A stretch of DNA of 64,000 bases, taken from contig CM029612.1 in NCBI GenBank assembly GCA_017311315.1, positions 50,984,200 through 51,048,199 of the forward strand. The letters run 5' to 3'. A program made the translations under genes and the position numbers. Positions 1-11,101 of the stretch are shown here, in pieces (the first letter of the stretch is position 1; each line of letters begins with the position of its first letter). Under the pieces are notes generated by a model, which did no database searches, was not told the DNA's origin, and saw only the letters and a program-made list of their open reading frames with translations. Source of the DNA: Dendrocalamus latiflorus. Taxonomy: Eukaryota; Streptophyta; Magnoliopsida; Poales; Poaceae.

Positions 1-574
1 CGACCCGCGCGAGCTCGTTCTCCATGAGGCCAAACAGGTCGCCGTAGACGTCGCGGAACTTGGGGATCACGTGCTGGCGCCGGTGGGAGAGGAGGTAGAA
101 GAGGAGGGTCTTGAGCGGCGCGTGGTTGGGCTCGGCAGGGTCGAGGTAGGACAGCACACGGTATCCGCCGGTGAGTTCCGTGGAGGGCATGAAGGTGCCG
201 GTGAAGAGGTCGGTCTTGTCGACGAGCGAGGTGTCGAAGAGCACGGGGAAGGAGGCGGCGTCGAGGAGCGCCACCACGCGGGGGTCCCGCGCCACGAAAG
301 GCCCCGGAGGCATGTTGAGCCGCACCACCGTGGAGCGGTGCGCGCGGACGCGGGACGCGAAGAAGCCGTCGCGCCCGCCGGGCCCGTAGAAGTACTCGAG
401 CCGGTCCCGGAGCGCGCCCACCAACGGCGGGCCGTAGTCCCCCGGCACCTTCCGTACCGGCAGCCGCCGCTTCGGCGACACCACGTCGTGCCGGTCCATG
501 GCGGACGCGGCCGCCCTCGTCGGCCGCCGGACGCACGACGGCGCCGAGAAGTAGGTGTAGGTCACCGTGGCCAT
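1..574 (-). CDS. AOS: Allene oxide synthase (CYP74A), 5' part only
   Basis: Allene oxide synthase is a plastid cytochrome P450 of the CYP74 family. It dehydrates 13-hydroperoxy-linolenic acid to the unstable allene oxide, the first committed step of jasmonate synthesis. Reading leftward from the ATG at 574-572, the frame stays open for 191 codons to the window edge. The N-terminus carries a short basic stretch, then the family signature VSPKRRLPVRKVPGDYGPP near residue 32, then GPGGRDGFFASRV, NMPPGPFVARDPRVVALLDA, DLFTGTFMPSTELTGGYRVL and EPNHAPLKTLLF. The run matches cereal AOS proteins almost continuously. The catalytic I-helix and the heme-binding Cys lie beyond the edge and cannot be checked. 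No intron is seen, as expected for grass AOS genes. Other CYP74 members (HPL, DES) are less likely because the GTFMPST region is AOS-like. Confidence 0.93.
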   Translation of the reverse strand, partial: MATVTYTYFSAPSCVRRPTRAAASAMDRHDVVSPKRRLPVRKVPGDYGPPLVGALRDRLEYFYGPGGRDGFFASRVRAHRSTVVRLNMPPGPFVARDPRVVALLDAASFPVLFDTSLVDKTDLFTGTFMPSTELTGGYRVLSYLDPAEPNHAPLKTLLFYLLSHRRQHVIPKFRDVYGDLFGLMENELARV

Positions 575-861
575 TTCTTGATCTGTGCGCGCTACACAAC
601 TACAAGTACGCGGCTAGTCCACGGCCCTACTTGTGGTGTGCCGCGCAGGTGGCGTCAGTATGGCGTAATAAATTGGATCGTGTGTGGGGGCAGCGTTTAA
701 AAGTTGGGAGGCACTGCGCCGTCTGCGCGTGGGTGAGTGGGAAACGTGGGCCTTTTCGGGCACTGGGCCGCGGCGCGGCCGGCCGGCCGGAGGTGGATGC
801 GCAGCTTCCGTCCACCGCGCGGCGGGCACGCACGTGCAGAAGATGGCTATTGCAGTCTTGC
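575..861. other. 5' flank of the AOS gene
   Basis: This 287-bp stretch is the AOS 5' UTR and proximal promoter on the minus strand. It is truncated on the far side by an inserted hAT element at 870, so any further promoter elements lie beyond 1712. I see no clear TATA box; an AT-rich patch at about 663-675 is the only weak candidate. Confidence 0.4.
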
Positions 862-869
862 TGCACGAG

Positions 870-1704
870 TAGAGATGGGCAATGGTACCCGAAACCCGAT
901 ACCTGGTGGGTTTTTACTCTATTAGGGCATGGATCTGAGTCAATTTTCTAACCCATGGGTCTCTTAATGGGCAAAAAGCCTAACCCATCGGGTCTGCCGG
1001 GTTCGGGTACGTTCCTATAGTACCCAAACCCGTAAACCCATGGGTAATATAAACCCGATCCATAGGAGTTATAAACCCAGGCTCCCAGCCTCCTAGGCAA
1101 ACCAGCCCAGCTCATAGCCCATTAGCCATTTAGCCCCAACCCCCAAATCCAATGAGGCAATACCCCATTACCCTTACGGCTAACCCTAGCTAGCACTCGC
1201 CACGGTCACTACTCACTCCTCCCCAGTCCCCACCCCGATTCAACAGCCGCCGCAGCGGCGGCGCATCTGGCGCTCCGCGCTCGGTCTCCGGCAGACTCCA
1301 CGTTCGCCCTCCCGTCCCGCAGCTCCCGCTCCTGCTCCCGCCACTCTCGCCGCACGCTCGTCCTCCCGCACGCCCTCGCCGTCACCTCGCCTTCCAGTTC
1401 AGCCCATCGCCCCCACGCCGCAGCCAACGCACATCACAACAGTAGGCCCTTGGCCATGGCGCTGCCCTCCGGCTCCAACGAAGATGGCCGGTGAACTTCT
1501 TCCTCCTCTCTATTAACCATTGTTGCAGCTCGCATTACTGACCCGACGGGCGACCCATGGGTACCCGTTAACCCAGTGGGCATGGGTCTAGGCAAAAATT
1601 TGCACCCGTCACAGGCATGAGTTTTTTAGTGGGCACGTCCAACTTTCATGGGCACGGGTTTGGGATAGCAAAACCCAGCGGGTTTATACCCGTTGCCATC
1701 TCTA
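870..1704. mobile_element. Non-autonomous hAT-type element with 8-bp TSD
   Basis: The ends are inverted: TAGAGATGGGCAA at 870 and its near complement ending TTGCCATCTCTA at 1704. The 8-bp sequence TGCACGAG stands directly outside both ends (862-869 and 1705-1712), the duplication size of hAT transposons. The inside is rich in ACCCG/GGGTA motifs and has no transposase ORF. At 835 bp it is a long MITE-like derivative. It sits about 300 bp upstream of the AOS start codon. Confidence 0.85.
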
Positions 1705-1776
1705 TGCACGAGTAGTACGTTCTGGTCATAAAAGGTGGTGGATTCAATCATCGTGGGGGCATCTACAATGCAAGGA

Positions 1777-2066
1777 GCTCGGTTGAGCTGAAAAGCTATG
1801 GTTTATGGCTGAAATTATACTGTAGCAGCTGAAATTGCACTGTAACTGAAGGTGATTTATTTGGCGTAATTAAATTTAAAAAATTTAAAAATAGAAAAAA
1901 TATGCTAGCTCATCACGGACAACGCAAACGAATACGAGAAAAAAGAATCGGCAAAAAAGCTAAAAAAGCCAAAAGTTCAGAAAAAGACGAAATTTATGAA
2001 TAGTGAAAAATAAGCTCGTTTCAGCTTCAACTTCTGGCTTATTTTTCACTATTCATAAATTTCGTC
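1777..2066 (+). mobile_element. MITE-like repeat, family B, copy 1
   Basis: It begins with GCTCGGTTGAGCTGAAAAGC and shares its body with copies near 25437-25690 (inverted) and 27109-27375. The shared body has the TTTGGCGTAATTAAATTT stretch, then an A-rich run, then AACGAATACG, then the GAAATTTATGAATAGTG block. The right end carries an extra inverted repeat: 1986-2014 is complementary to 2038-2066, which suggests a second truncated copy in the opposite orientation. No coding capacity. Confidence 0.55.
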
Positions 2067-2510
2067 TTTTTTTGAATTTATGAATCGAATATGTGCCTAA
2101 TTCGGTCAAATGTGAATATTCTAAAACCTTTATAACAAATCTTAGTAGAACAAATTTATGTAACATGACTACACGTTTACACGAGCTAGCAGCGTAGCGC
2201 ATAGAATTAAAAATTATGCAAAGTAATTTTCACTTCTTGCTTGTGAACTTTAGTTGATCAGAAAATTGCTTCCTACAATCATCTCAAAGAGGTCATCAGC
2301 AATGGAAACAAATCGAATACAGATCAAATAGTCTTGAATACGAATACAAATACAAATGTTCTCGAATGCGAATACGAACATTCTCGAATACGATTACGAA
2401 TATTCTCGAATAAGAATTTTACTTACCACATTCATGTTTTCTCAAATACGAATATCGGATAAAACGGATTATCCTTTACCCTTTTTCATCTCTACCTTTT
2501 ATTCATAGGC
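2067..2510. repeat. AT-rich hAT-like remnant with repeated GAATACGAA motifs
   Basis: The stretch carries many loose repeats of CGAATACGAA and CTCGAATA between 2330 and 2460 and ends in CCCTTTTTCATCTCTACC. That end resembles the terminus of the element at 9091-9650. No start boundary or TSD could be found. Confidence 0.35.
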
Positions 2511-2929
2511 AATTAAGCACAGCTCTTTCGGAATGCCCTCCTAACCAAGCAACGATGCTATATTCTGCCTTTTTTCCTTATTTCTTATCCAACGTGGCTA
2601 CAGTAAGTATTTTTCTCTCCTCAAGCGCCCCTCCACGCAGGAGCATTGAACATGGCCTAAATGGCAGAGGACGCTGAGCTGAGCGTCTCTAGCTGAGTCC
2701 CTCTCCATGCATAGTTGCACAATCACTAGGCCTTGACGGTCATCGGCTACTGATTGTGCGTGATCAGTGATGGGAGGATGTGAGCTCGGGTCGTTGGCGT
2801 GGTGGTCGGCACTCGGCAGGTGTAGCGATGATGCAAATCTTGAAGCTCCAATATTCTGCTGTCTGGCCGGTGAGAGACACCATTTCGCATGTGGACCACG
2901 GCCAACGTTATACTCCGTGCGAGTGCCGG
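2511..2929. other. Non-coding spacer
   Basis: I see no gene, RNA or element boundary in this 419-bp stretch. Confidence 0.5.
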
Positions 2930-2937
2930 GCCCTGTA

Positions 2938-3943
2938 CAGGGGCGGAACTAGAACAAAAATAATCGAGGCTCACCATTTCATCATATATATAACAATATA
3001 TATAATTTTCAATCAATATTATGCCTAATAGTAATATGTCTGATAATTTTTAGCATCAATACTTCAATATGATCGATAGCAGTATATGATAATAAAGAAG
3101 TAACGATCAAAATACTTACCAAAATAAATAAACCTGATAATAATATTGGTTAGTTGCAGCAAACTGAATTAACTAAGTACGAAATCACATACAAAAAGTT
3201 ATTCAGCATTAGTAAAATACATCATCCGATCTCATTGGCCTATAAAAAAGAAAAAGTTTTTAAGTAAAAAAAAGAATGATCAAATATAAGTAAAAACATT
3301 ACTTTTTAGTATTTGTGTTCTTTCAAATTCATAAAGCGATGAACCACAAATCATTGGTAATTTTCTATAATTCTTATTTTTTCCACATAACAAATAAGTC
3401 TATCATTTATGGAATAATCATCAAATAATTGAAAAGGTCAATTAGATATTTGTATGTTCAACAATTCAAGATGGCAACAAGGGCCAAGCGGCACTGTAGC
3501 CAGATGGCAAACGAGGGCCACCGGTGGCATCAATTTCTCACGTTTTCTTGTGAATATTTGCTGCCTGATTGGGTGTGGCTGTAGCGGGCGTGATGCACAT
3601 CTTCTGCATGACTTTATGGGATGAACAGGTGTAGAGGGTTGTGCGAAGTGACATGCTTCAGGATTGATCAAATAGACACCATGACCTATTGCGATCCTCT
3701 CTCTTGGGCTGGGTGTTGCAGTGACCTCGTGTGTTGCGGGACAGTGAAGACTCCTCATGAACTACTGCTAGCTACTAAAAATTTAGGTTGCTAGTATTCT
3801 TTTTATTTGGCTTCAAAAAAATACCGGGTGCACTAAGTTTAGATTAGGGGGTTCACGTATAGAATAGAGATATTAATACTGTAGAAAAAATTTTGGACTC
3901 GGTGTCCTGTGACACCGGGTCCAACCACATAGCTCCGCCCGTG
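2938..3943. mobile_element. Non-autonomous hAT-type element (CAGGGGCGGA ends)
   Basis: The left end CAGGGGCGGAAC at 2938 is inverted relative to the right end CTCCGCCCGTG ending at 3943. The flanks are GCCCTGTA (2930-2937) and GCCCTATA (3944-3951), an 8-bp duplication with one mismatch. The inside is AT-rich on the left and has no transposase. Length 1006 bp. Confidence 0.7.
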
Positions 3944-4199
3944 GCCCTATATATGATGCATGAAAGATTCTTGAATTGTTTACATAATGCAGTGATGCAA
4001 CGATTTTCGAGTGCTGACAAGCGCATCACCCTAGAGAAATGCCGGCATCAACTTGAGTATATACCATTCATACATCAGGATCAGCTCACGTATCAATGTG
4101 TCATGCAGCAACGGCGGGTAGCCATGCAGGCAGCGTGCCTCTGCCGTCTTAAGATGGAGAAGTAGGGGCTCGGCATGGCAGATGGGATAGGGCTTTGAT

Positions 4200-4380
4200 C
4201 AGGGATGGAGCCACACCTTAGGCAGACTTCAGTCTAAGATGTAGAAAAATATCTAATGTATAGTCTGAATAAATTCAGTTTAGTCTGAATAATATTTTTA
4301 TGGTCCAATTCAGATAGTCTAAATCATTTTATCACTGAGCTCGGAACGTTAACTAAATCCTGACTCCGCCGCTGCCGCTG
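4200..4380. mobile_element. Short hAT-type MITE
   Basis: CAGGGATGGAGCC at 4200 pairs imperfectly with the right end (GACTCCGCCGCTGCCGCTG, ending 4380). The flanks GCTTTGAT (4192-4199) and GCTTTGAC (4381-4388) are an 8-bp duplication with one mismatch. It is 181 bp, non-coding, and its ends resemble those of the element at 2938-3943. Confidence 0.6.
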
Positions 4381-4388
4381 GCTTTGAC

Positions 4389-5150
4389 CTTTCGCCTGTG
4401 AGTTTTCGCGGCTCCGTTTCACGCCGTACGTCCTCCTGTTCCCGTTTGACTGGCCATACCATCAACGCGAGCGCTTGTGCGAACTCGCAATTTCTCACTG
4501 CTCCTGCGAGCGTCTGACTAGACCGCATGCACGGTCGGGGTTCGGCGTTCCACTAGGAACATCGTGTCGTTTAATTCCTCGGCACGACTCGCGAATAGTA
4601 TAATACTAGTAATAGGTAGTAGTTGTCATGCGATCCTTTTTCTACTTTCTACACGGAAAAATCTGAGCCTGTCATAGTTGGTATTACGTACCCACGCATA
4701 CATTTATCTTCATCATCAAGTACCTAACTTTCATATTGAAGATTTTAGATGAATAATATGTTAACATCAAGTCCTTCAGTCGATGAATGTGCTGAACTTA
4801 TTTATCTTCATCATCGTAGACTCTATATCTTGCAACGGTGTCATGATTACCAACAATAACGGCAACGAGAAGTAGAATGTTGATGATCGCTATTGATGTG
4901 TAGGACTAAATAATCTAGACTTGCCATTATATGTTAATTGTAAGTTGTGGTAATTAATGATAATCGGTTTGTAGGACTAATATTTTTCATAAATTGGTGA
5001 AATAGATTATGTCCCATAATAAGGATGGCTTGAGATGACGTCATGTGTTGATAATCATCAAATCAAAGTTCGGGAAGAAGAGATGATCATCATTAGTTGA
5101 TAAGCATCAAGTCAAGATTTCAAAGAGTAGATAATCATGAGTATAACATC
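4389..5150. other. Non-coding spacer
   Basis: AT-rich sequence with several CATCATC/GATGATCATC runs around 4780-5110. No gene or element boundary recognised. Confidence 0.45.
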
Positions 5151-5282
5151 ATGGTGGTTGATCGTCTCTTCAACACCCGGGCAGTAGGGGCAATCACAAT
5201 CAGAGACATCCACCATGCCCAACCGGTGAAGAAAGGACGTCTTGCCGTGGCGTACAATCCAGAAGAAAACCTGAACCCAGTA
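5151..5282 (-). pseudogene. LINE remnant: zinc-binding domain (zf-RVT) fragment
   Basis: Read on the minus strand, this 132-bp stretch gives an open frame with YWVQVFFWIVRHGKTSF followed by CDCPYCPGVEETINH. That is the layout of the zf-RVT domain found at the C-terminus of plant LINE reverse transcriptases and related ORFs: an aromatic-rich F-W segment, then Cys-x2-Cys, then EET-x-x-H. No RT domain is seen upstream, so it is an isolated fragment. A sense-strand ORF over the same bases (5097-5318) is probably its shadow. Confidence 0.5.
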
Positions 5283-6088
5283 ATCACACAAATTCTAGCA
5301 AGCTCCTTCGATAAATAAGTATCCTATTCTGCAAGTTGTACGACTAACTAGCAGTAGTAAATAATGTACTAACACGTACTACACGCTCGCGGTTGTAACA
5401 TACGTCTGCTTTTGCAGTATGTAACTATGCATGCAGGCATACACTGATTCTCGTATAATTAACAGATCAATGTTCTAGCCGAATGCCTGAATCAGTTAAT
5501 CCACTCGTACAATCATGTACACGAATCATGAATGCTATTGCTTTTTTTATGGGATTTCTGCAGTCGGCCAGCTCTGCCCAACGCCCACATGCTTGGTTCC
5601 AAGACTGAACATGCATAGTAGAATCCTGCAGGAATCAGACAAAGAAAATCAATACAGGTCAGGGAAACACCTGACAATAATGAAACTTCAAATAACAGAT
5701 GTGTAAAACAAGCTGTTTCAACTCTTCATATAAACTTGGTTGAAAAGCTAGCCTCCATAAAAGGTCCGCTGTTTTTGTCAGCAAGACATTTCAGTGTATA
5801 TAAGAAATTGACAGGTTATGGTCACCAACTTTGTTAATTATCTTGGTAGAGAGTTATGGCTACAACAGCCCTAAAAGGAACTACTACTGAGGATATATTT
5901 ATTTGACGAAATCTGCACGAAATAATGTACTAAAGGTACTTCCAATAATCAACTGCATATCCACTTCGCCTGTAAACAGACAATAGACGTGCTGGTACTC
6001 AGCCTATACTTCTTCAAGAGAAAACAAGACTTACTTTTCAATGGGTCTTGACATTATAACTAGAACTGGTATCCATAGAGAGTTATTA
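5283..6088. other. Intergenic region and 3' flank of HCF164
   Basis: No coding region seen. The part nearest 6088 should contain the HCF164 3' UTR on the minus strand; its polyadenylation site was not located with confidence. Confidence 0.45.
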
Positions 6089-8381
6089 CTAGCCATGACT
6101 TCTGGGATCAGCAACTTGATGAACTTTTCTGGATTCCGCACTCGAAAATTGACCAACAACTCGTGCATGAGGTACTGTGGGATCACCAGAAGCAAGAGCG
6201 ACCACATTGTCAAGAATATATTGTTTTGGAAGTCTCCCAACAACATTGCCTTCCTCATTTCCTTCCTTATCCAGAAAGGCAAAATGAGGAATGCCTTCTA
6301 CTCCAAATTCGTCAAGCTCTTGTTCCCACTTTGTATTGTCGACATTCAACATGACAAAGTTGACACGGTCCCTGGAAAGAATTCTCAAGGTAAGCGATGA
6401 GCAAGTGAAGAGAAAAATAAAAGCCGCATACACAAAGGAAAGTTCAGTCAGTAGCTGTATCTCAGGTTGTGGATACAATGCCTTCCGATATGGAAACTGG
6501 AGGAAACCTTTTGTAAACACTAAACAGGACTTCGAGACTCGCTGATTAACTGTCCATCAGTAATTCTTTATCAGAAGAATAACATTAATTCATCTAGACT
6601 TTTAAGTATGCTTTGCATGCTGAAAGTGTATGAATGATGCAAGCACTTGCAATGGATTATCACAGAAAGTCCATTTACGACGTTAAATTATATGGAAGGT
6701 GCATGTTAGGAATTGTAAGAAAGCATAGATCACTATCCATCACTTCTTCAATGAAGGAAACAAATCATAGTTGTTATTTCCATGGGAAAAGGTTAAGGCA
6801 CAGAGAAGTAAGAGAGTATACTTGTACTGCTGCTCAACTCTGTAGATATCTGGAGCTAACTCTCGACAAACTTCACACCAGTCCGCATAAAACTCAATAA
6901 CAGTGGGCTTGCCATTTGAGAGAGCCTGCAGATGCACCTATGAGGTTAGATTTCATAGGCATGTAACTCAGAAAAACATATGCAACGGATATACTGTCGG
7001 TACAATCAGAAAAAAGGCACCAGCATAATTTGGTTGTTTGTCATGAAAATAATTCAGCATAATGCACAAAATCCATGAATACTAGTTTACTGATGGCCAG
7101 CTCATACAGGAGCAAGCTTTCACAAGCAGCAGCACTAAATCTATTGATTGCACATAAACAAATTCATTGATTTGTCACATCTCTCCGAGAAAATCTAGCA
7201 TCTTGCGACTCGTGGAAATCCATAATATATTATTTCATGTCCTGAAAGAAAACATTGTTCAGATAACAGATGAAACGATAAATTGTCCTAAGTGATCGAA
7301 CGTTGAACTAAATTTGTCGAATGTTAGAAACACCATGACAGGGACTAGATGAGTTCCGTGTTGTAAATTAGCAGACAAAAACTGCCAATACAGCTTGAAG
7401 AAACCAAAAGGATGCATGGATGCAAGGACAGGTTATCAAGAAGGAACATTTTTATGTACTAAACCCATTCCCTTTGCAACAGTTAATATTCTACAACTGT
7501 AATGGATGATGCTTAAACACTACAATTGTAAATACCAATCCATTAACTAAGTAACAAATATCTGCAGTTTTGCATTAGTTCATCTCAAGTACATAACATT
7601 GTGGTTCAACTTCTTAATTCTGTTGCTCTTAAGACTTAGAGATTCTGCATCGATTAGTTTTTCTTTTCAGTAATGATTTGAGAATAAAGCTCATGGGGAG
7701 GCAAAGGCCAAGAAGAGTTGACCTCTTCATAAGGTATCGCATTGGCTGCTAAATCTTTGAGAGAAGGCCCGCCAAGGTCGAGTCTCTGAGATGCAAAGAG
7801 GCCCACCGCTGCAAGGGTGGAGACTAGAGCTATCCTTCTGTTGAGATCCTTATTTGGGACAGCTGGATATCCAGCATCCTGAGATGTAGTACTACTTGTC
7901 TGAGCCTTTTCTTCAGTGAATTCAGCTTTGACAGACTGCTCATCCTGTGGAAGCAAAGGACGCACTAATCAATTCATATTTCACTAAAATATAGTACTGA
8001 TCTTGTAAATATCAAGCAGCTTTTTGCCACCTATGCCCAAAATCAGTTCAAGACTGTAAAAGCCCAATAATAATTTAGCGTTGCCTCCTCAATTAAAACA
8101 GTTTTGTCTCCTAAAGCCATGGGATTTTCTCGGCGTGCAACAATCAACAGCGAGAGACGGTTGAATATGTGGCGATTTCTTGGTGGGACACGAGAACTCA
8201 CCGTCTGTGGCTCCGCGGAGTCGGGCGGCGCAACGCAGGCGAGAGTCCTCGGCCGGCGACGGCCCCGCCGCGAATGGAGGCGGAGGGAAGAAGGCGGAGG
8301 CGAGCGGCAGCGGAAGCCGGCGAGGACCGGCTGTAGGTCGGAGAGGTGGAGGCCGGAACACCTCGAGGTCACACTCGCCAT
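6089..8381 (-). CDS. HCF164: HCF164, thylakoid thioredoxin-like protein
   Basis: HCF164 is a membrane-anchored thioredoxin-like protein of the thylakoid. It faces the lumen, receives electrons through CcdA, and is needed to assemble the cytochrome b6f complex. Exons on the minus strand: 8381-8202, 7944-7723, 6925-6822, 6371-6089, giving 262 residues. Introns are GT-AG and join in frame (phases 0, 0, 2). Residues 1-60 are a basic plastid transit region; about 98-111 (IALVSTLAAVGLFA) is the membrane anchor; the redox site WCEVC is at 150-154; the thioredoxin cis-proline of GVEGIPHFAF is about P197. The C-terminus SSAESRKVHQVADPRSHG matches grass homologues. ATG 8381 was chosen because the in-frame ATG further upstream gives a non-family extension. 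All catalytic residues are present, so the gene looks functional. Confidence 0.93.
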
Positions 8382-8860
8382 TTTCCACTTGCAATTTTCA
8401 GCTTCGGCTCGGGATAGCAGGGTAGTAGAGACTGGAACTGGCGAGGAGCCGCCGGCGCTGGTCAAAGCCCGGAGGAGAAGATGATGATGTGGGTGGCGGA
8501 TGCGGCGCCACGTTGCCCGTAATCGTGCGATGAAACGGGAGTACGGGACTCTAGACCTGGATTTTTTTTTGGGGGGAGCAAAACGGAGTAAAAAAGAATA
8601 GTGAGCCACGGTCCAATAGACCGAACTGGCCTTACGGCCCAACTAGCCTATCTCATAATTTCCATCCCGAAAACCGCCATGAAAGCCCAAACTCCCCGTC
8701 TCTCCCACGCGCCCGCGAACCGGCGAAAAATTCCGCGTTTTCCCACCAAAAACTCCCCGTTTCCGCCCAAATCGGTCGCGCCGCGCCGGCGCGTCCTGCC
8801 ACGGAGCAACCGCAGTCGGCGGCCGCCGCGCGGACGTTCGATACCGAGATGATCAGGTAA
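8382..8860. promoter_or_regulatory. Likely bidirectional promoter region upstream of HCF164
   Basis: This 480-bp GC-rich stretch precedes HCF164 on the minus strand. On the plus strand it ends in a plausible tiny first exon, ATGATCAG at 8849-8856 followed by a GTAACC donor. GGCCCAACT and AAAGCCCAAAC motifs near 8635 and 8685 are common in grass housekeeping promoters. No downstream exons of a plus-strand partner were found, because repeats follow. Confidence 0.35.
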
Positions 8861-9090
8861 CCCCTTCTCTCACCGCCCGCCACATCACACGTTTCCCCCC
8901 CGACCTCTCTCGGGCGGGTGGCGTTGGCATCTCTTCTCTTGGGCGCAAAACATGGTCAGGTTGGTTGACGCCACTAAATGCACACGCGGCTGATCGATGA
9001 TTCGATCACTCACAGGCGAGCGGCGTCGCGATAACACGCACGATCATTCTGTCGCTTGCCGGTGGTCTTACCCATTGCGTTGCTCACGTG

Positions 9091-9650
9091 TAGGGTGCAA
9101 AACGGATGGAATATGGATTCAATAGTAGTTAAATTATATTTGTATCTATATTTTTTCTTCGAATTCGAATACGAATCAAACAAACGTCGGATACGAATAA
9201 GGACCGGATAAATATCGGATATAAATTCGAATCAAATATCTACTCAATTCGATCAGATCCAGATATCCTCATAATTTATGTAATATGAATACATTAATGA
9301 TATTTTGTCTTCGTACAATCACGCTTAATCATTCTAATTTATTTTACTTCACCTAAAGAAACACGAATTTACGTTCAATTAAAAAATGTGTCCAACTAAT
9401 TAGTCGTATTGTAATAAAATATATATATTGCTTCGTCAAATACGAATACGGATAGTTCGGATAAAATAACATTTTAGATGGTAAAAGTCTATACCACATT
9501 CGTATCCATATTTTTTATGCGAATTCAAATACGAATACGAATATGATAGAAATTATTAATCGAATAGAAAAATATATACTATATTCGCATCATATCAAAT
9601 ACGATAACTAAATAAAATAGATAATTTATATATACTTTTCACCCCTACTT
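9091..9650. mobile_element. hAT-like non-autonomous element, GAATACGAA-rich
   Basis: It opens with TAGGGTGCAAAACGGATG and closes with CTTTTCACCCCTA, an inverted pair typical of a grass hAT MITE group. Inside are many CGAATACGAA repeats and ATATCGGATA motifs. No clean 8-bp duplication was seen at the ends, so the boundaries are approximate. Confidence 0.5.
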
Positions 9651-9952
9651 GCTACCAATCTGGGCTTTTGCCTTTGCTTGTCCCATCGATTGTCCCCATC
9701 AACAGATCGTCCCGCCCTTGCAGAAAGAAAGGGGAAGGAAATACGAATACTAGAGCAATAATAATGGGCAGTGGTTGGGCGTATATTTATTTATCAGAGG
9801 AACTTAGGTCCTGTGATCGAGAGGGAGAGGACCACATTTGCTAGATACCTAGATCTTGGTGTACATACATATGACTTGGTTAGTCCTGATGATGCTTTCC
9901 AGTAAATGCAGCCAATTTTTTTGCACCATGTGAGCATACATCAATTTTCTAG
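9651..9952. other. Non-coding spacer
   Basis: No gene or element boundary recognised. Confidence 0.4.
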
Positions 9953-9960
9953 TTGTGATT

Positions 9961-10422
9961 AGAACCATAAACGAATCGTGTTTGAGCGAGCCTAGCCTTC
10001 TAAACTCGAGTTCGGTAGAATCTTGAGCCAAGCTCGAGTGAATCTGAGTTAAGATTCGAGCCTAGATCAAGGTTCAATTTCAGGTTGAGTAAGCTTAGTA
10101 ATAATCAACAATTCAATATGCATCAATTTTCACCAATAAGAAAATCTTAAGCTCGAGCTCGGTTTAAGTAAGCTCGGTAAGAGTTAACATACTTCAATAT
10201 TCAACAATTGAGAATAGAAAATAATCATAGCTCGTAACATAATAGTATGCATGTCTTAATAGGAACAAATATAAAAGAGAGACTTAGGGGTGCTGGCTAG
10301 CTTATTCAAGTTTGCAAGCTCATGATTAAACTCGAGTTCGGCTCGTTTGAAGTTTCAATTAAAGTCTAGAATGAGCTAAGATGGAGCAGCTCGTAAGACT
10401 CGCGGGTTTTTTATGGTCCTGG
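9961..10422. mobile_element. hAT-type MITE rich in GCTCGAG motifs
   Basis: The 8-bp TTGTGATT flanks both sides (9953-9960 and 10423-10430). The left end AGAACCATAAA is the inverse of TTTATGGTCCT near the right end. Inside are scattered GAGCTCGAGT-type motifs in both orientations. Length 462 bp, no coding capacity. Confidence 0.6.
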
Positions 10423-10430
10423 TTGTGATT

Positions 10431-11101
10431 TGGAAATAAGGGCTGGTTTTATTTAAGATTGCTGTCTTGTCCTTTGCTCCGTACTGTTACCACTGTAACT
10501 TTCTATTCCGGAATGTTTCGCTCCCGCTTTTTGCCGGCCTAAGACCAATTCTTTTGGTGCTTAAAATACTTGTGCCGCTAGGCTGCTATTTGGCTATAGA
10601 TGAACCCAAAGAATCGGCCTCTGTCTGATCAAGAACATGATGCAGATTTGAGTACTACGCCATGTTTAACACTTGTTACAAACTAAAATTGAGACATAAC
10701 CGGAAGCTGTCCCCACAGAAATTATGTTACGCAAATACCCAGAAGAACTAAAATTTCCCAAGCAACGATAGGCAGGCAAGCTGCCGAATAACAATGAAAT
10801 ACCAGTTTCCCATCGTGAATGCATAGGGTAGGGCACTCCGGTTGTCAAAGCATGCACGCTCATTGCATGAAGATTTGGAAAGGCAATGGATCAACAAAAG
10901 GCGCGGGAAAGGTTGCTTGGAGCAGGACCGCATGAAATGACCCTTGCCGCTTCTTCCATAAAGGTTGTACAAAGCTGAGACACGCCACTAGTCGCTTTAA
11001 CACCCCCATACCCTGCCTCGCCAAGATTGCCACCATGTATCTGCATTGATATCTTCCAAAACTACTATACTAATGTGCCGTTGATTATTCATCTGTCAAG
11101 A
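10431..11101. other. Non-coding spacer
   Basis: Nothing recognisable; small ORFs here have no family resemblance. Confidence 0.4.

Noticed and set aside
5097..5318. 73-residue plus-strand ORF
   Set aside because: The opposite strand reads as a zf-RVT domain, a better explanation.
6041..6400. 119-residue plus-strand ORF
   Set aside because: Antisense shadow of HCF164 exon 4.
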